Source: Lolium rigidum
Lineage: Eukaryota; Streptophyta; Magnoliopsida; Poales; Poaceae
Assembly (NCBI RefSeq): GCF_022539505.1
Contig: NC_061514.1
Span: 42,024,869-42,088,868, forward strand
Direction of reading: 5' to 3'
DNA length: 64,000 nt
A program made the translations under genes and the position numbers. Under the pieces are notes generated by a model, which was not told where the DNA came from, did no database searches, and saw only the letters and a program-made list of their open reading frames with translations. Below are positions 11,341-22,611 of this stretch, piece after piece (position 1 is the first letter of the stretch; each line of letters starts with the position of its first letter).

Positions 11341-12367
11341 TGATCATCGTATACATAACCGGCAGAGATTACCATGTCACACTGCTGTTAGTGCCGGCAT
11401 CACAAAAGAACTAAATCTGGCCAGCCTGCACTCGACAAGCACCGCCTGCCTGCCATGGTCGGAATCGGAAGCAACCCCGCCGCTTCCCCGGTCGTTTTCC
11501 GGCGCAAGTCGGAATCGGAAGCAGCGGAGCGTCTCCGACGCCGCCGCCAAGGGAAAGAGTCCAGAGAACGGGGGAATTCTTTTCCGGATTCGCGGCGGCA
11601 GGGGAAGCAGAGGCCGAGAGGGCGGTAGGTGCCCGTCCAGTGCCGTCTGCGGCGCCGCCTGTCTTGTCGGCGCGGGTGGCACTGGCACGCAGCGACCGGC
11701 CCAGCCCGGGTGGCGACGAAACCGGAACACTGGAGAGCGATAACGAGGCGTCACTAGGCGTGGCCGGCCCGATCGAGCCAGTGCACGAGCGCGCGCCAGC
11801 GCCAGGGCGATGGAAGGCGATCGCGTGGAGGGCCACGCCATGGGCAACTTGCGCACCGGCACTCCGGCCAGTGGCTGGTTTAATAATCGACCCATGCACG
11901 CTGGCTCCCTGGAACCGTCCAAAGCGCCGGCCGGCGGGCGGAGGAGTCGGCGGTGGAATTCCAGAGCACCACCCATTATCCGCTCCCCCACAACGGCTCC
12001 CTTTCATTGGCTTCTTAACACATGATGATTAGCAAGCAACAGTGCTACACCAAACCATGTATCCTGGAAGAAATCAACGCCCTCGTTTACTCGTTACTCA
12101 CCCCGGAGAGAGGGCGGGCCGCTTTGTTTAAGGCGCTGGCTCGCAGATACGTAAAAGATAGCAACGCCGGCCTCCTCCACTGCTTCTACGTGTGTCCTCG
12201 CTCCGGCCCCCACGCGCGTTCCTGTCGGCTTGCTTCCCTCACCACACCACCCAGCTAAACAGTAAACAGTAATGCCAGCACTATGAGTTCGGACATGGAC
12301 GTGCTTGCCGTTATATGTGGGTCGATGCGGCCATCTCTCTCTGGGCAGCTTTGCTCGGCTTCCCTAT
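11341..12367. other. Gene-free part of duplication copy 1
   Basis: GC-rich, with several long overlapping ORFs on both strands (11377-12007 minus, 11640-12032 plus). The corresponding ORFs in the sister copy (34466-34951 minus) are not in register along their length, so I take the sequence as non-coding. It has G/C-box-like content and could be an old promoter or leader region. No gene start can be defended. Confidence 0.4.
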
Positions 12368-12646
12368 GGGCATCTCCAACCGGGCGACCCAAACGGACGC
12401 GCTGGGCCGTCCGTTTTGGGCCGTTTGGGTGACCGAACGGACACCCGGACATCGCCCCGCGTGTCCGTTTGGGTCGCACGCGGCGCCCAACGCGGCGACC
12501 CAAAGAGACGCCACGTGGTTCGTCTTCCTTGCGCGGCGCTGCGCCATGGCAGGCCTCGACGGGACAGCCATGGCGGGCGGTGGAACGCGCGGGAAAGTTC
12601 CCGCGCGAAACGCCATTGGCGCCCTAGTTTCCCGCCGAGGCCGCCG

Positions 12647-12656
12647 GCTATAAAGA
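12647..12656 (+). promoter_or_regulatory. TATA box of the element-1 cargo ORF
   Basis: GGCTATAAAG lies about 65-70 bp upstream of the ATG at 12717, a usual distance for plant TATA box plus short leader. The same arrangement is seen in the elements at 28779-30246 and 9406-10565. Confidence 0.5.
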
Positions 12657-12716
12657 CGGCGGCGGTCTCAAACAGCCGACATCACCTTCCTCTCCCCCTC
12701 CACCTTCTCCGGCGCC

Positions 12717-13603
12717 ATGCCTCGCACCCTGCGGACAACGTGGGCCAAGCTCTCCTCGCCGCCGGGCGGGGTTCCCGCGGACGGAGGAGGAGGAGCGCGC
12801 CGACTCGCGGTGGGTCGCCGACGACGAGGCGCTCCGCGTCGCTGCCGAGGCGGCGGCAAAGAAGGCCGGCGATGCGGAGATGGCGGAGGCGGCCGCGGAG
12901 GGCTGGCACGAGACCGGGGACGGCTGGTACGAGGCCACGGAGGAGGGTGCGACCGCCGCCGAGGAGCCCGTCCAAGAGGAGGACCTCGCGCTGGCGAACA
13001 TCAACGCCGCCATCGAGGAGCGCCTCGCCGACCTCACGCGCGTGACCAAGGAGCACGAGGCCACACGGCGGGCCGGCCGCCGCCGTTTAGGCGACCTCCT
13101 CGGCCGAAGAACGAGGCTGCTCGCTATGCGAGCAGCCCGTCACCTCATCCGGATGCCCTCGCCGAGCGGCGCGTCCCGGGAGGACGGCCGACTCGGCGGA
13201 GCGCGGCCGGCAAGAGCGCGTGCGCCGGCGGCGGGAGAACCACGAGGCCCGAGGCCGCCGGCCGCGTCCGCCCGGAGGCGCGCACCGCCGTGGAACGCGC
13301 CGCCTGCGGAGGCCGGAGGCCGTGCGGGATGCGGATGATTCCGCCGTAGGAGGCGGAGCGCGAGCGCGCCCGAGGTGCGCGGACGGAAAGGAGGAGGATG
13401 AAGGCCTCCGCCGATGCCGCCGCCGCCGCCGCCCGCGCCGCGGCCCGCGCCGCGGCCCGCGCCGCCGCCGCCGCGCCACCCGGCCCGTAAAGCTGGAGTG
13501 GAATCCTCACGCGTACGAGCCGCCCGCGTCGAGTGAAATCCACGGCCCGACGGCGAGCCGGCGAGGAGTTGCCGGCTACGCCGCCGGCCCCGTACGTATT
13601 TAG
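12717..13603 (+). pseudogene. Ala/Arg/Glu-rich, coiled-coil-like cargo ORF with frameshifts
   Basis: I do not recognise a named family. Starting at the ATG 12717, coding character moves between frames. An acidic/Ala-rich stretch (12880-13080) contains EDLALANINAAIEERLADL, which has a helical, coiled-coil-like heptad character. It is followed by Arg/Ala-rich sequence. The last frame ends at 13603 (..GVAGYAAGPVRI). An alanine run lies at 13410-13485. At least two frame changes are needed to read it through, so it is broken. GC content is much higher than the surrounding DNA. It is probably a captured or element-specific ORF. Function unknown. Confidence 0.4.
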
Positions 13604-13891
13604 GATAGAGTAGAAGTTAAAAAAAAATGTAATGACTCCTATTTAATGAAAAATATTATCTATGCCTATGACACGCGGGCCAGGGACGGACATGGGGCGG
13701 ACGCGAGCGACCAGCCTTTCGCGTCCGCGGCCACGCAAACCCGTCCAAGATTTGGGCCGGGTTTGCGTCGATCCGGACGCCGCGGGCATCCGTTTTAGGG
13801 ATGGGTCCGCGCGCTGGGCCGGGTTTTTGTCCGTTTGGACCCATCCGGAGGCGCGGGCGCGGGATGGGTCGCCCGGTTGGAGATGCCCTAA

Positions 13892-14094
13892 CAAGGCATA
13901 TACAATGCAAGATGCTCAGTGAGTGCTCACAAAAATAAACCAAACATTTTTTTTAAGCACCGGTGTTTGTTTGTACAGGAGAGGTGCTTAGTTAGGGATC
14001 TGCCTAGTATAAATAAGCATTGGTGTTTAACAAAAAAAAAGGGTTTATTTTTCTAAACACCTCTTCTAAGCATCTTGCATTGTACTACATCCCT
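13892..14094. mobile_element. Foldback MITE
   Basis: The left arm ACAATGCAAGATGCTCAGTG...AAAAATAAACC is mirrored by the right arm GGTTTATTTTTCTAAACACC...AGCATCTTGCATTGT, giving a hairpin of about 200 bp with short A/T runs in the centre. No ORF. It sits between two larger TIR elements, and no certain target duplication is seen. Confidence 0.6.
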
Positions 14095-14097
14095 TTA

Positions 14098-15488
14098 GGC
14101 CCTGTTTGTTTGGGCTTCTGCTTCTGCTTTTGGAGCTTTTGAGGTCCAAAAGCACCAGCCCAAACAAACAGCAGAAAATTGAAAAGCGCTGGTGAGAAGC
14201 AGCGTCGTGAAATGAACTGCGCGAGCGCCTCCAAGCGAAAGCAGGGCCGGGGGTGCTTTTCCCTGCTTCCCGAGCTTCTGAAATGCACTATACGAAAATG
14301 CCCCCATGATTTCGGACGAATGACGAAAAAACTGCCACCGCGTGAACACACCTCTGCCCCCCGTGACCAGACGCCCCACCCCGAGCCCCGACCTCTCTCC
14401 CCCTCGTGTCCCTTTCCCATGGCTGGCTAGGGCTAGGGTTCCCCGCCGCCGCCCTTCCCCGCCGCCAGCGCCACCATTCGCCGTCCCCGACACCCTAGCT
14501 CCCCTCCCGTCACCCTTCCCCGCCGCCAGCGCCGCCGTCCCCTGCTCGCGCCGTCCCCGTCGTGGATGGAGCTCGTCGTCCTCGGCGGATCTCGTCCCCA
14601 CCCCGCCGCCAGCGCCCGGCCCAGCCGCTAGCACCCGGCCCCGCCGCCATCGGCCGCCCCCGCCGCCAACGCCTGGCCTACCGCCAGCACCCGGCCCGCC
14701 GCCAGCGACCGCCCCGCAGGCCCTCCTCCGTCGCTATGTTCCCGTCGTTCTCCACCTGCCGCCGACCGCCCTGCACCACGGGCCAAAATCGATCCCGTCG
14801 GCCGCCGGAGACGGGAGCAGCTCGAGCCGCCGGCCATCTCCGCCTCCCTGGTGCACCAAGAACCTGCGACGGCAAACGACAGCATCTCAGAATACATTCT
14901 TGTGAGATGAATTGGATTGCATTGGATTAAATACGTTCCCCAATTTATTTCTATGTAAATTTGGATTGAATTGGATTAAATTGTTGAAATATGTATGCAT
15001 GTTTATGAATTTAATAGCTAATATATTGGTGTGATATCTTGTGAGATGATGAACATGTACATTGGAGTTGATCAAATATATATGTGAATTTTGATGGAAT
15101 TATTGGTTGTGAGTTGAAGCACATTGGAGTTGATGGAAGTCATGTTTGAGGATGCCTGTAACATCGCGGTCCTCCGGAACGGCTCATATGGAGAATTCAT
15201 ACAAGTGTCGCAACAATCTCGTTATAGCTAATTAGGTTATTAAACATGGTAATTATGTAATAAAACAATTAGAAATAGCTAATTTGTTTCAAATTTGTAT
15301 TTTTACTACATCTTCGGCATTTAGGGGCATTTCAGACATTTCACTTCTAAAACCAACAGCTGCAGCCACAAAAAGCACTTCTGCCAAACATCAAATCTCT
15401 GCTTCAACAGCTGCTTCCCACAGCTACTTTTCCACAGCTCACCAGCTACAGCTGCTTTTTAAAAGCTGCAGCCCAAACAAACAGACCC
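14098..15488. mobile_element. Large TIR element with TTA duplication, proline-rich interior
   Basis: The left end GGCCCTGTTTGTTTGGGCT and right end AGCCCAAACAAACAGACCC are inverted. TTA flanks both sides (14095-14097, 15489-15491), which fits PIF/Harbinger. Subterminal AGCTGC/GCTTCTGCTTTTGG repeats enrich both ends. The interior 14400-14870 is CCGCCG-rich and gives long Pro/Ala ORFs in several frames, none with a recognisable domain. It starts with a CTAGGGTTCCCCGCC-type leader like that of a captured gene 5' end. No transposase. Confidence 0.7.
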
Positions 15489-15536
15489 TTAGACCATCTC
15501 CAATAGAAGACGTAGATGTAAAATAACTTTCATATA

Positions 15537-15661
15537 CTATCCTCCATTTCAAATTAGTTGTCTCAAGTTTGTTAAAATATGGATGTATCAAGACACTAAA
15601 ACATGTCTAGATACATCTATATTAAAAAAAATTTGGGACAACTAATTTGGGACGGAGGGAG
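15537..15661. mobile_element. Stowaway MITE (Tc1/mariner type)
   Basis: The right end GGGACGGAGGGAG followed by TA, and the left CTATCCTCCATTTCAAATTAG preceded by TA, give the typical Stowaway ends CTCCCTCCGT... with a TA duplication (15535-15536 and 15662-15663). The arms ATTTCAAATTAGTTGTCTC and GGGACAACTAATTTGGGAC are complementary apart from a few changes. About 125 bp. Confidence 0.85.
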
Positions 15662-15724
15662 TACATCACATTGGACCAAAGATGGCTTCATGATGTAGAT
15701 GTAAAAATCGGTCCAAATTATTTA

Positions 15725-17494
15725 GAGCATCCCCAGCCGCGTCCCCCAAACCGTCCCCCAAACCGCGCCGGATTGAGCGTTTGGGGGACGTGTTTCGTTC
15801 GTGCCGCGTTTGGGGGACGTCGCTCCCCAGTCGCGTCCCCCAAACAAAATTTCGCAAATTTTAAACTTAACTAGATTCGATTAGATTCGTCCAAACTTTA
15901 CATAGATTCGAACGAAATTTGACTAACTTTAAAACTAAACCTAATCTAGAACCACTTGCGGCGGTCGGAGGCGTCGTAGTACTGCTCGGAAGTTGTACAT
16001 CTCGTCGGTGACGACCTCCTGCTTGACGCGCTCGTCGGCCGGCTCGTCCACGGGCTCGTCCTTCACCAAGCCGCTTGGTCCTGCCTCGCCGTCGTCGGTG
16101 AGGTCCACCAGCGGCTTGCCGGAGTCGCGGATGGACATGGCGATCGCCGCGTCCGGGTCGCCCCTCCGAGCGTCCTTGTCGTCCATGGACGCCAAGAACG
16201 CCGCCCGCAGCCCTGGGCAGTCCTCGGGGTCGTCGGCTGGCGGCGATGAGCGCTGCTGCCGCTCGTACTCCGCCGGCAGCGCCGCCTGCGACGCTTCCTC
16301 CGGCTCCTCCTTCACCTCCGGCTTCGGGATGAGGAGGGCGCCGCCGCGCCTCCCTTGCTGCCGCCCGCTGCCGCTACCGCCACGCCTCGTGTTGACGGGT
16401 GTAGCCGGCTCCTCCTTGACCTCCCGTTTGGGGACGGTGTAGGGCGCCGACCGGTACGACGAGGACGGCGTCGATCGCGCCGGTCCCGAGGAAGAAGAGT
16501 GCGAGGAGGACGAGTACGTCGTCCTCCTCGGCTGCCATTGAGGAGACGCCGGCGGCGATGGCGGCATCTCCGGCCTTGGAGCGCCGTTGCGGAGGCCGCG
16601 GATGACGTTCTCGAGGTGCGCCCGGAACGCCCCGAACGAGGACGCGGCCTTCCCTGTTCCAGCTGTTGGGGCCGCCGACGAGGTTGTCGGTCGTTGTGCA
16701 TCTCGACGTCGTACTTCGCACGGAAGTACGTCGTCCACCAGGCGTCGTTGTCGTTGACCGCCCACGTCGGATCCCGCCGCTCCTCGGCGGTCAGTTGAGC
16801 CCGACGGGCCTTGATGGCGTCCCTCCATTGGTCCGTCTTCGGCTTCGGCGGCGGCAGAACGCCAATGCCGTTCACGGCCATCTTCCAGCCGCCGCTGCTT
16901 GGCAGCCGCATGTCCGGCGGGACTGGATATCGGGCGTGGTACAGCGCCCACGCCTCCGCCACGGTGAGGCTGCCGCGTCCGAAGCCATTCGCCGCGGCGA
17001 TCTTGCGGGAGGACGAGCTCGACATTTTTTGAGCGGCGGGGAGAGGATGCGGGAAGGGGAGGCGGCGGCGACGAGAAGGATTATGATGAGCGGCGATAGC
17101 CGGAGGGCGTCTTAAAACAGCGGCGGCAGCGGGTGGTTGCACGCACTAACTCCGGCGCGGACGGCCACGCGGCAATGCACGACGAGACGCGTCCCTGCGT
17201 CGCCCGGGAAAACGAGGGACGCCATTAACGTCGCTTGACCAAAGGTAGGCGACGGGGTTTTAGCCTTCCGTGCCGCCGACGCGTCGGGCCCGCGTCGGTT
17301 GGCCTCGCTTTCGTTGTGTCCGGCGTCCCCGGAGCGTCCCCTGTGGGACGGGGACGGGCTCGGGGCGCCGGACACCGTATCGGGCCGCGCCGGACAAAAA
17401 TGGGCTTTGGGGGACGCGGCTGGAACGCTTTTTTTATCCGGCGCGCCCCAAATCGCTTTGGGGGACGCTTTGGAGGACGCGACTGGAGATGCTC
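15725..17494 (-). mobile_element. Large Harbinger-like TIR element 2 with cargo gene
   Basis: Ends are GAGCATCCCCAGCCGCGTCC (left) and GGACGCGACTGGAGATGCTC (right), flanked by TTA on both sides (15722-15724 and 17495-17497). The left 120 bp hold five GTCCCCCAAA motifs in both orientations, and the right end has more. Outer regions are almost the same as those of the element at 28779-30246, while the interiors are unrelated. No transposase. The 3-bp TNA duplication and the ends point to the PIF/Harbinger superfamily. Confidence 0.8.
15941..17025 (-). pseudogene. Cargo protein of element 2, frameshifted
   Basis: The likely start is the ATG at 17025 (minus), which gives a Ser-rich N-terminus and then GRGSLTVAEAWALYHARYPV and ...GWKMAVNGIGVLPPP. 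Around 16640-16700 the frame changes twice, and the protein continues in the frame that ends at 15941 (Ser-rich, then two (R/P)EVKEEP-type acidic motifs and ...DEMYNFRAVLRRL). I do not recognise a named domain, though the AWAL...PPP start is shared with the ORF in 9406-10565. A weak TATA-like TTTTAAGA lies upstream at about 17110. The repeated VKEEP motifs resemble SUMO-type acceptor contexts (psi-K-x-E), an observation only. It could act as an element-encoded accessory protein. Function unknown. Confidence 0.45.
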
Positions 17495-17599
17495 TTACGT
17501 TGCGATGCAAATTCTGCAAGACGCAACGCAAAAAAGGTCGCACGACGGCTACAACCGCCACTTTGTCATTTCCCAGTACCCTCCGGCGAGAGCTCCACC

Positions 17600-18285
17600 G
17601 CGCCTTCGTCGGTCGAATCCCCGTCATGGAGCCCTCCTCCGGCCGCACCATCCCCCACACGCCCTTCTAGCCCTCCCTCCGTGGCCGCCCAGTTCCCGAC
17701 GAAATTGAACAACGCCACGGCCACAACAGCTCCAAACCCTAACGCCTCCCTTCGTCGGCCGGTCTTCGCCGCGCTACGCCCGAGCAATACACCGAGCGCA
17801 TCCGTTGTTGCGTCGTCAAAGACGAAGGGGCCAAAGGCCGCTGCGAAGCCCAAGGCGGCCGGCTCGAAGAGGCTAGAGCCAGCGAAGTCTGCGTTGGTAG
17901 CGACCATGCCCGCTTCGAAAGAACGAAGAAGTCTATCGGTGGCTAGGAAAAGAAATCCGAAGACACCACGTCTAGTTCGTGGTCTTGATGTCGCCCCCAC
18001 CACCATTAGCTGCCTTGGAGGAGCCGACGATCCAACATGCTCCGACAACCGGTCGCAACCTGGTCGATGAAATTACCAAAAGGTAAATTTTTTTCCTTCT
18101 TCGGTTTACCAGGATCAACTGCAATGTGTCCAATGCAATGACATGCTGATTTATAGAATTTTATTGTTTGTAGCCTCGAAGACGAAGCATTCTTGCAAAA
18201 AATGGATGTTGGAGCAGCGAGCAACATAGTTGAAGACAGACCATTTCAAGAGTATGTACATGGCGATGATGTGTGTGCTTGATTT
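17600..18285 (+). pseudogene. Possible Harbinger ORF1-like gene remnant, two exons
   Basis: A Lys/Ala-rich basic stretch (about 17810-17990, with SKTKGPKAAAKPKAAGSK) is followed in another frame by APTTGRNLVDEITK. It then meets a GT donor at about 18081 and an AG acceptor at about 18174, leading to LEDEAFLQKMDVGAASN and a stop near 18281. This order (basic N-terminus, NLVDE, DEAF) reminds me of N-terminal exons of Myb/SANT-type Harbinger ORF1 proteins, but the Myb-like domain itself is not seen. Frame changes are present. Low confidence. Confidence 0.3.
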
Positions 18286-18366
18286 TAATTCGTATGTTAT
18301 TTTTACCATATATCTGACATTTAATTCATAACATTTATCATATATTTCATCCATATATTTGCAAAT

Positions 18367-18560
18367 CTGAAATATACATCATCTCAGATGGTCATGTAAA
18401 ATACATCATCTACTGGAGCACAATCATAGGACAGGTGATGTATTTTACATCATCTAGATTCTTAAGAAAACTTTAGGTGATGTAAACAACTGAAAAAGAG
18501 CAAAAGCAAGTGATGTCTAACGGCTCAGGTGATGTATAATATACATTATCTCTTGAAGAT
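18367..18560. repeat. Dispersed short palindromic repeats GATGTATTTTACATCATC
   Basis: Four to five copies of GATGTA(T/A)(T)TTTACATCATCT-like palindromes occur, some as half sites (AGGTGATGTAAACAAC, AGGTGATGTATAATATAC). The sequence resembles the inner part of a Harbinger-derived MITE. Ends are not definable. Confidence 0.5.
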
Positions 18561-19671
18561 ACTCGTACATTATCAAGAAAATCTAGGGCATCTTCATTGG
18601 ATCGACCTATTTTTAAGATATAATATGCCTATTTTGGTCTTTTTAAGAACACCTGTGGACAAAATAATATGTGTCTTCTTGGAGCAGTGGAGTCGTCTGT
18701 GACATGGCAAGCCGCCAGCAGCACTAGGAGGCCTTACAACCTACTAAGCTCTTCAATCTCCGACTGTTGAAGGGAGAGCTTGAGGGGCTCAGGGCCGTTC
18801 CATAGATTTTGGGGGCCCTAGGGCGACGCGACACCAAGGGCCCTTATTTACAGTGGCAGAGCTTTTCTAGATAGGGGGCCATGGCCCCCCATACTCCTGA
18901 AAATTATTTAAAAATTATATTTATGGTATTTTTTATATATTTCTTAAAGTTTACCTATGGTTGGTGTTCTTGGGCCCTTTAACAATCTCCGTCAATCTCC
19001 GCCACTTGGTCACATAATTTTTTTTATAAAAATATTAGTATTCTGCCTGAGAAATATTAGAATAATGCAATAGCAAACTAAATAATATGTACATTTGAAA
19101 TATCCATGGTTTTTGAAACCTCGGTGAAAATATTTAAACTATTTATTTCTTTTGATCGAGCGAACAATATATGATATACTATGATTCTTATTTATATCAA
19201 TATCTACTTGTGTACATATGTATATATACATATATATCTCTAGAATTAATAACATAAAAATTTACGAGGGTCGGTGTTGTTTTGCACATTTGGGAAGGTT
19301 AAAGAGAAATCATACCATAGGAAACATTATTCAAAAATATTGACATAATTTTTTTAAAAAATATGTAGGAGTAGAGGCACGCTAAGCTGTAACTTGGGCC
19401 TTAGAAGTCGTTTGGAAGCCAGGCTTTCATTTCGTTTGTAGCATTTTAAAGTAAATACATGTATTCATTTCATTTTTTTTTTGAAAATTATGTATTCATT
19501 TCATTAGTATATTGTAATTCCAGAAATGGACCGGCCCTTGAGGCTGGTCATTGTCCATCTTCGACAGCTGCAGGGGCAGCTCCTCGTGCTTGATGGCCGC
19601 CAGCTCATGCTCGTACGCGAGGAAGCCTGTGTTAGTCACTTGTGTAAAAAAGATACGACTATAGTACTGAA
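18561..19671. other. Gene-free AT-rich stretch
   Basis: No gene is seen. It contains AGGGGGCCATGGCCCCCCAT (about 18875-18895), a palindrome recurrent in grass repeats, followed by an AT-rich tail. This may be the edge of an old element. A CATTTCATT direct repeat lies near 19430-19505. Confidence 0.4.
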
Positions 19672-19915
19672 GTCTGTTTAGTTAGTTATTGGATACGATG
19701 GTACACAATTAGAATACACAGCTGGTCAGGAGCTTGTATATTGATTAGCATAGGTCAGGAGTAGTCTTTTATGATCGATGCACCCAGCTAGCTGCGACTA
19801 TGCCGATTCGTGGTAACAGCTCGTACGAGCTGATATACAGGAGCGGTTACATATATATATCCGAACGAACGCTAGATACCAAGCAGATGTGCCTCTCCGG
19901 AGTATGTTTGTGTGT
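19672..19915 (+). repeat. Segmental duplication copy 1, right part
   Basis: This matches 35315-35578: GAGCTTGTAT(A)TTGATTAGCA, AACAGCTCGT(A/G)C(G/A)AGCTGAT, and a GAACGAACGCTAGAT/GAACGAACACTACAA block ending near TTTGTAAAAT. Between 12367 and 19671 copy 1 holds stacked transposons that are absent from copy 2. Confidence 0.7.
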
Positions 19916-20908
19916 AAAATACAGCATGCAGAGGGCACCCAGGTCTTAAACTGGGCTGGGCATCACCGACAAAACTCACGGACGGGAAGAATTCGTTGCG
20001 GTGGCTGCGCTGTTTTTCTACCAGAAATCCAGAACTCTTGATCCTCAGCTGCAACCACGGCAGGGCCCCACGCGTGGCCACGCCCCATGCGGGATCAACA
20101 CGTGGGGTTCTTATCCGCCACGCACCGACCTCGTGTCCACCCCGCGCCGCCCGCCACAGTCCCATCCCGTCCGCAACGTACATCCACCGACCGGAACCAT
20201 CGCACGAGCTGACGAGCATCTCACACCTAGGCGTCAGGGTCACGACTCACGAGCTACCACTCGTCTAGTACGGTGCAGCTAGGGGATATGCAGGAAGCTA
20301 GGTCACCAGGGGACGGACGTACGTGGCCATCAAAGACGATGGAGATGCGGTGCGGCAGCAGGATAGAAAGCTTGGGTCGATGGGACGGGATTAGGCGGTG
20401 CTCATCACCTGTCAGTGGACGTCATTAGGGAGGGTGCATGATTAGCACCACATAACATAATGGGGCCGGAAGTTGCTGTTGCCGTCGCTGGCAAGCAACC
20501 AAAAGTTGACGTCTCCGTCTCCGTCTCGGCTTGTCCGGATATATATGCGGGAATAGGATCAAGACGTATGGGCGGAGTGGGGATGCCGTGGACAACCAGG
20601 GAAGCGTCCCCGTCCTCGTCGGCGCGCGTCACCGCACCGCCGACGCCAACCACCTAGCCGCCCCCTCTATCGTATCTCATGTCGGTGCGCGCGGTTGGCC
20701 AAACCACCAAACCAACGTACTCCCTGCACTGCCGCCAATCACATATTGCGGCCCCCGCTAGTATTTTATTAGTATATATACTTGATTACTCCGACACCAA
20801 GAGTCAAGCAAAGTGCTGAATCAACACGGGATTGCTTTATGCTGGGCTTGACTAGGAGAACGAGCACGGTATGTGGCGTGCGTGATCTCTAGTCTCGCCT
20901 TCAAAGTA
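19916..20908. other. Gene-free stretch with promoter-like motifs
   Basis: GC-rich stretches with ACGT-core motifs: CACGTGG at 20099-20105, and CCCACGCGTGGCCACG at about 20066-20081. These look like G-box/ABRE sites of plant promoters, but no downstream gene start can be supported. The ORFs at 19872-20282 on both strands overlap each other and lack recognisable domains. Confidence 0.35.
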
Positions 20909-21127
20909 CTCCCTCGGTAGAGATTTAACATGCATGCACGTAGTTTAAGAAAATACTTTGATCGTTATTTAGTCAATAAAATATGGAAAATATGTCATAA
21001 AAATTATATCATCGGAAACCTTATTTAAATATGAATCTTGGACATATAATTTATATTTATTGGCAAAATTAATGGTCAAACTTTGTCTTAAACTGCGTGC
21101 ACGCATGTTAAACCGATACGGAGGAAG
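20909..21127. mobile_element. Stowaway-like MITE
   Basis: It is flanked by TA on both sides (20907-20908, 21128-21129). The left arm CTCCCTCGGTAGAGATTTAA and the right arm, read inward, CTTCCTCCGTATCGGTTTAA, continue as AACATGCATGCACGTAGTTTAAG versus its near-identical mirror. About 219 bp, AT-rich centre, no ORF. Confidence 0.85.
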
Positions 21128-21219
21128 TACCACGTTTCAACGTATTCTACTCCCCAATCTGTGTTTCCCTACATTTGGGGGCCAGGCTCACGCCAAACTT
21201 ATATGGAATTCGAGCGCAG

Positions 21220-22265
21220 TCGACGGGGCAGAGGTACGTCTTCTGCTGTGGCGAATGATGAGAAACATTGGAAGAATATCTAGAAGATAAATGCTCCTGG
21301 GAAGATGAAAATTCACTTATGGAGATTTGCCCACGATTGCCTTCCGAGTGGTGTGCAAATGCAGCGTCGACAAATTCCGACAAGTGACGCCTGCGTTTTC
21401 TGTGGACGAGAGGAGGATATAGCACATGCTATGCTACTCTGCCAGTTTGCAATGGAGGTGTGGCGTTTGGTTAAACGGAAATATATGATTCAGTTACAGC
21501 GGCATGATCTTATGTCAACCAAGTATTGGCTGTTCGAGTTCCTTGCTAATGCAACTGAGTTGGAGGCCACGGTCCTTGCTTGTTGGATGTTGGTATATTT
21601 GGGAGGCACGTAATGATGCGAGAAATAATCGAGGCCACCCCGATCCAACCAGAACGAGTGTGAAAATCCTCGCATATATTGACATGATCATTCGAAGCAA
21701 TGTTTCAAGGCGAAACCTAGCAATAGGCGTGAGACTGATGTAGCTCCACGATGGTCTCCGCCGCCTCCAGGTGTTGTCCTTGTTAACTCTGATGTTGCGC
21801 TTTTCGCGGACTGCAGGCAGATGGCCATGGGAGCAGTTTTTCGCAACTCCGAGGGGAAGTGCTTGGCTGCGGCAAGCTTACCCCTCCAGGGTTTTACATC
21901 TCCAGAAATGGGCGAAGCACTAGCTATACGCGGTGCGGTGATGATTGCACGCGACAAGGGCTTCAACAATGTGATCTTTGTCTCTGATTGTTTGTCTTTG
22001 ATCTAGAGGCTCAACTCTCCAGCACCAGATCACTCCGAGGTTGGTTCAGTGGTCAAGGACATCAAGACCTTGGTGGCAGGCTTCTCCACTGCTAATTTTC
22101 GGCATGTGAAACGTTGTCTGAACGAAGCGGCACACATTTTAGCTAAAACTTGTAATTTAGCTTCACTAGGTTTTATTTCGTTTTCTGTCCCAGAATGTAT
22201 TAGGAAGACTCTTTGTATTGATGTGTGTTGATCAATAAAGTGCCGCTTTCCTGTCAAAAAAAAAA
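21220..22265 (+). pseudogene. 5'-truncated LINE with zf-RVT and RNase H domains and poly(A)
   Basis: From about 21265 the frame reads the reverse-transcriptase-associated zinc finger: INAPGKMKIHLWRFAHDCLP, then CVFCGREEDIAHAMLLC (CX2C...HX4C). After frame changes, 21770-22231 encodes an RNase H-like (RVT_3) domain with MGAVFRNSEGKCLAAASLPL, EALAIRGAVMIARDKG and VIFVSDCLSLI, followed by RHVKRCLNEAAHILAK. An in-frame TAG at 22003 interrupts it. A CTTTCCTGTCAAAAAAAAA tail at 22247-22265 marks the 3' end. The reverse transcriptase core is missing. This is a dead L1-type LINE copy. Confidence 0.8.
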
Positions 22266-22611
22266 CTGGATGAATTTGATTTCCATCCATCTCAAAAGCT
22301 TTCTGCCACCGAGATTCATAACCCAGGCCTCAACTCGCGCACGAGAGCTAGATATTTGCCCGTTATGTTCCCCTTCACTGGATCAACGTGCAATGAGGAC
22401 TACGAGGGTATGAGACACAAACACCCCAACAATAAAACCCAAAACCGTTGATTTCTAGTAGCAGTGCATACGACATTTACCAATTCGTTAGCGGTAACCA
22501 CCAAATTCACGTTTGCATATTACAATAATTTAGTTTTGCCGCGGTAAGTATTCTTTTTTGTTGCAATAGAGGACGACGCCTATTTGAACAAAGAGCTGTG
22601 TTACGGTGATT
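22266..22611. other. Gene-free stretch
   Basis: Short low-copy DNA after the LINE poly(A) tail. No feature recognised. Confidence 0.4.

Larger units (their letters stand above)
8605..12366 (+). repeat. Segmental duplication copy 1, left part
   Basis: Long stretches here match 30250-35300 in the same order and orientation. Shared blocks include CAAGACTTGAAGCATGCTTGG, CACAATGATTAGATTGGCCT, GTGATGTCGCCGACTATCAC and TGATCATCGTATACATAACC, then a TCGGAATCGGAAGC region and a GGCGCTGGCTCGCAGATA region. The copies differ by small indels and by whole transposon insertions (9107-9188, 9406-10565, 10758-11337 here; 30417-31223, 31342-33890 in the other). I recognise no gene in the shared part. Reading frames on the minus strand near 11411-12007 are present in both copies but interrupted by frame changes. 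The similarity resumes at 19672 after several kb of transposons. Confidence 0.85.
12368..13888 (+). mobile_element. Large Harbinger-like TIR element 1 with Ala/Arg/Glu-rich cargo ORF
   Basis: The left end GGGCATCTCCAACCGGGCGA is mirrored by the right end TCGCCCGGTTGGAGATGCCC. Flanking triplets are TAT (left) and TAA (right), an imperfect version of the TNA duplications seen at the other elements. Subterminal regions carry repeated CCCAAACGGAC/GTCCGTTTGGG motifs on both sides. There is no transposase inside, so the element would depend on one supplied in trans. It interrupts duplication copy 1. Confidence 0.7.

Noticed and set aside
11377..12007. Protein-coding gene conserved between duplication copies (compare 34466-34951)
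   Set aside because: Frames are not kept in register by the indels between copies, which argues against coding constraint.
12305..13603. Several long GC-rich ORFs on both strands (for example 12305-13045 plus, 12648-13064 minus)
   Set aside because: They overlap one another in different frames and follow GC content. Only the frame set after the TATA box and ATG 12717 keeps a coherent composition, and even that is broken.
14342..14930. Pro/Ala-rich ORFs as possible cell-wall proteins
   Set aside because: Composition follows CCG repeats in all frames, no signal peptide or hydroxyproline-type motif order, and it lies within a TIR element.
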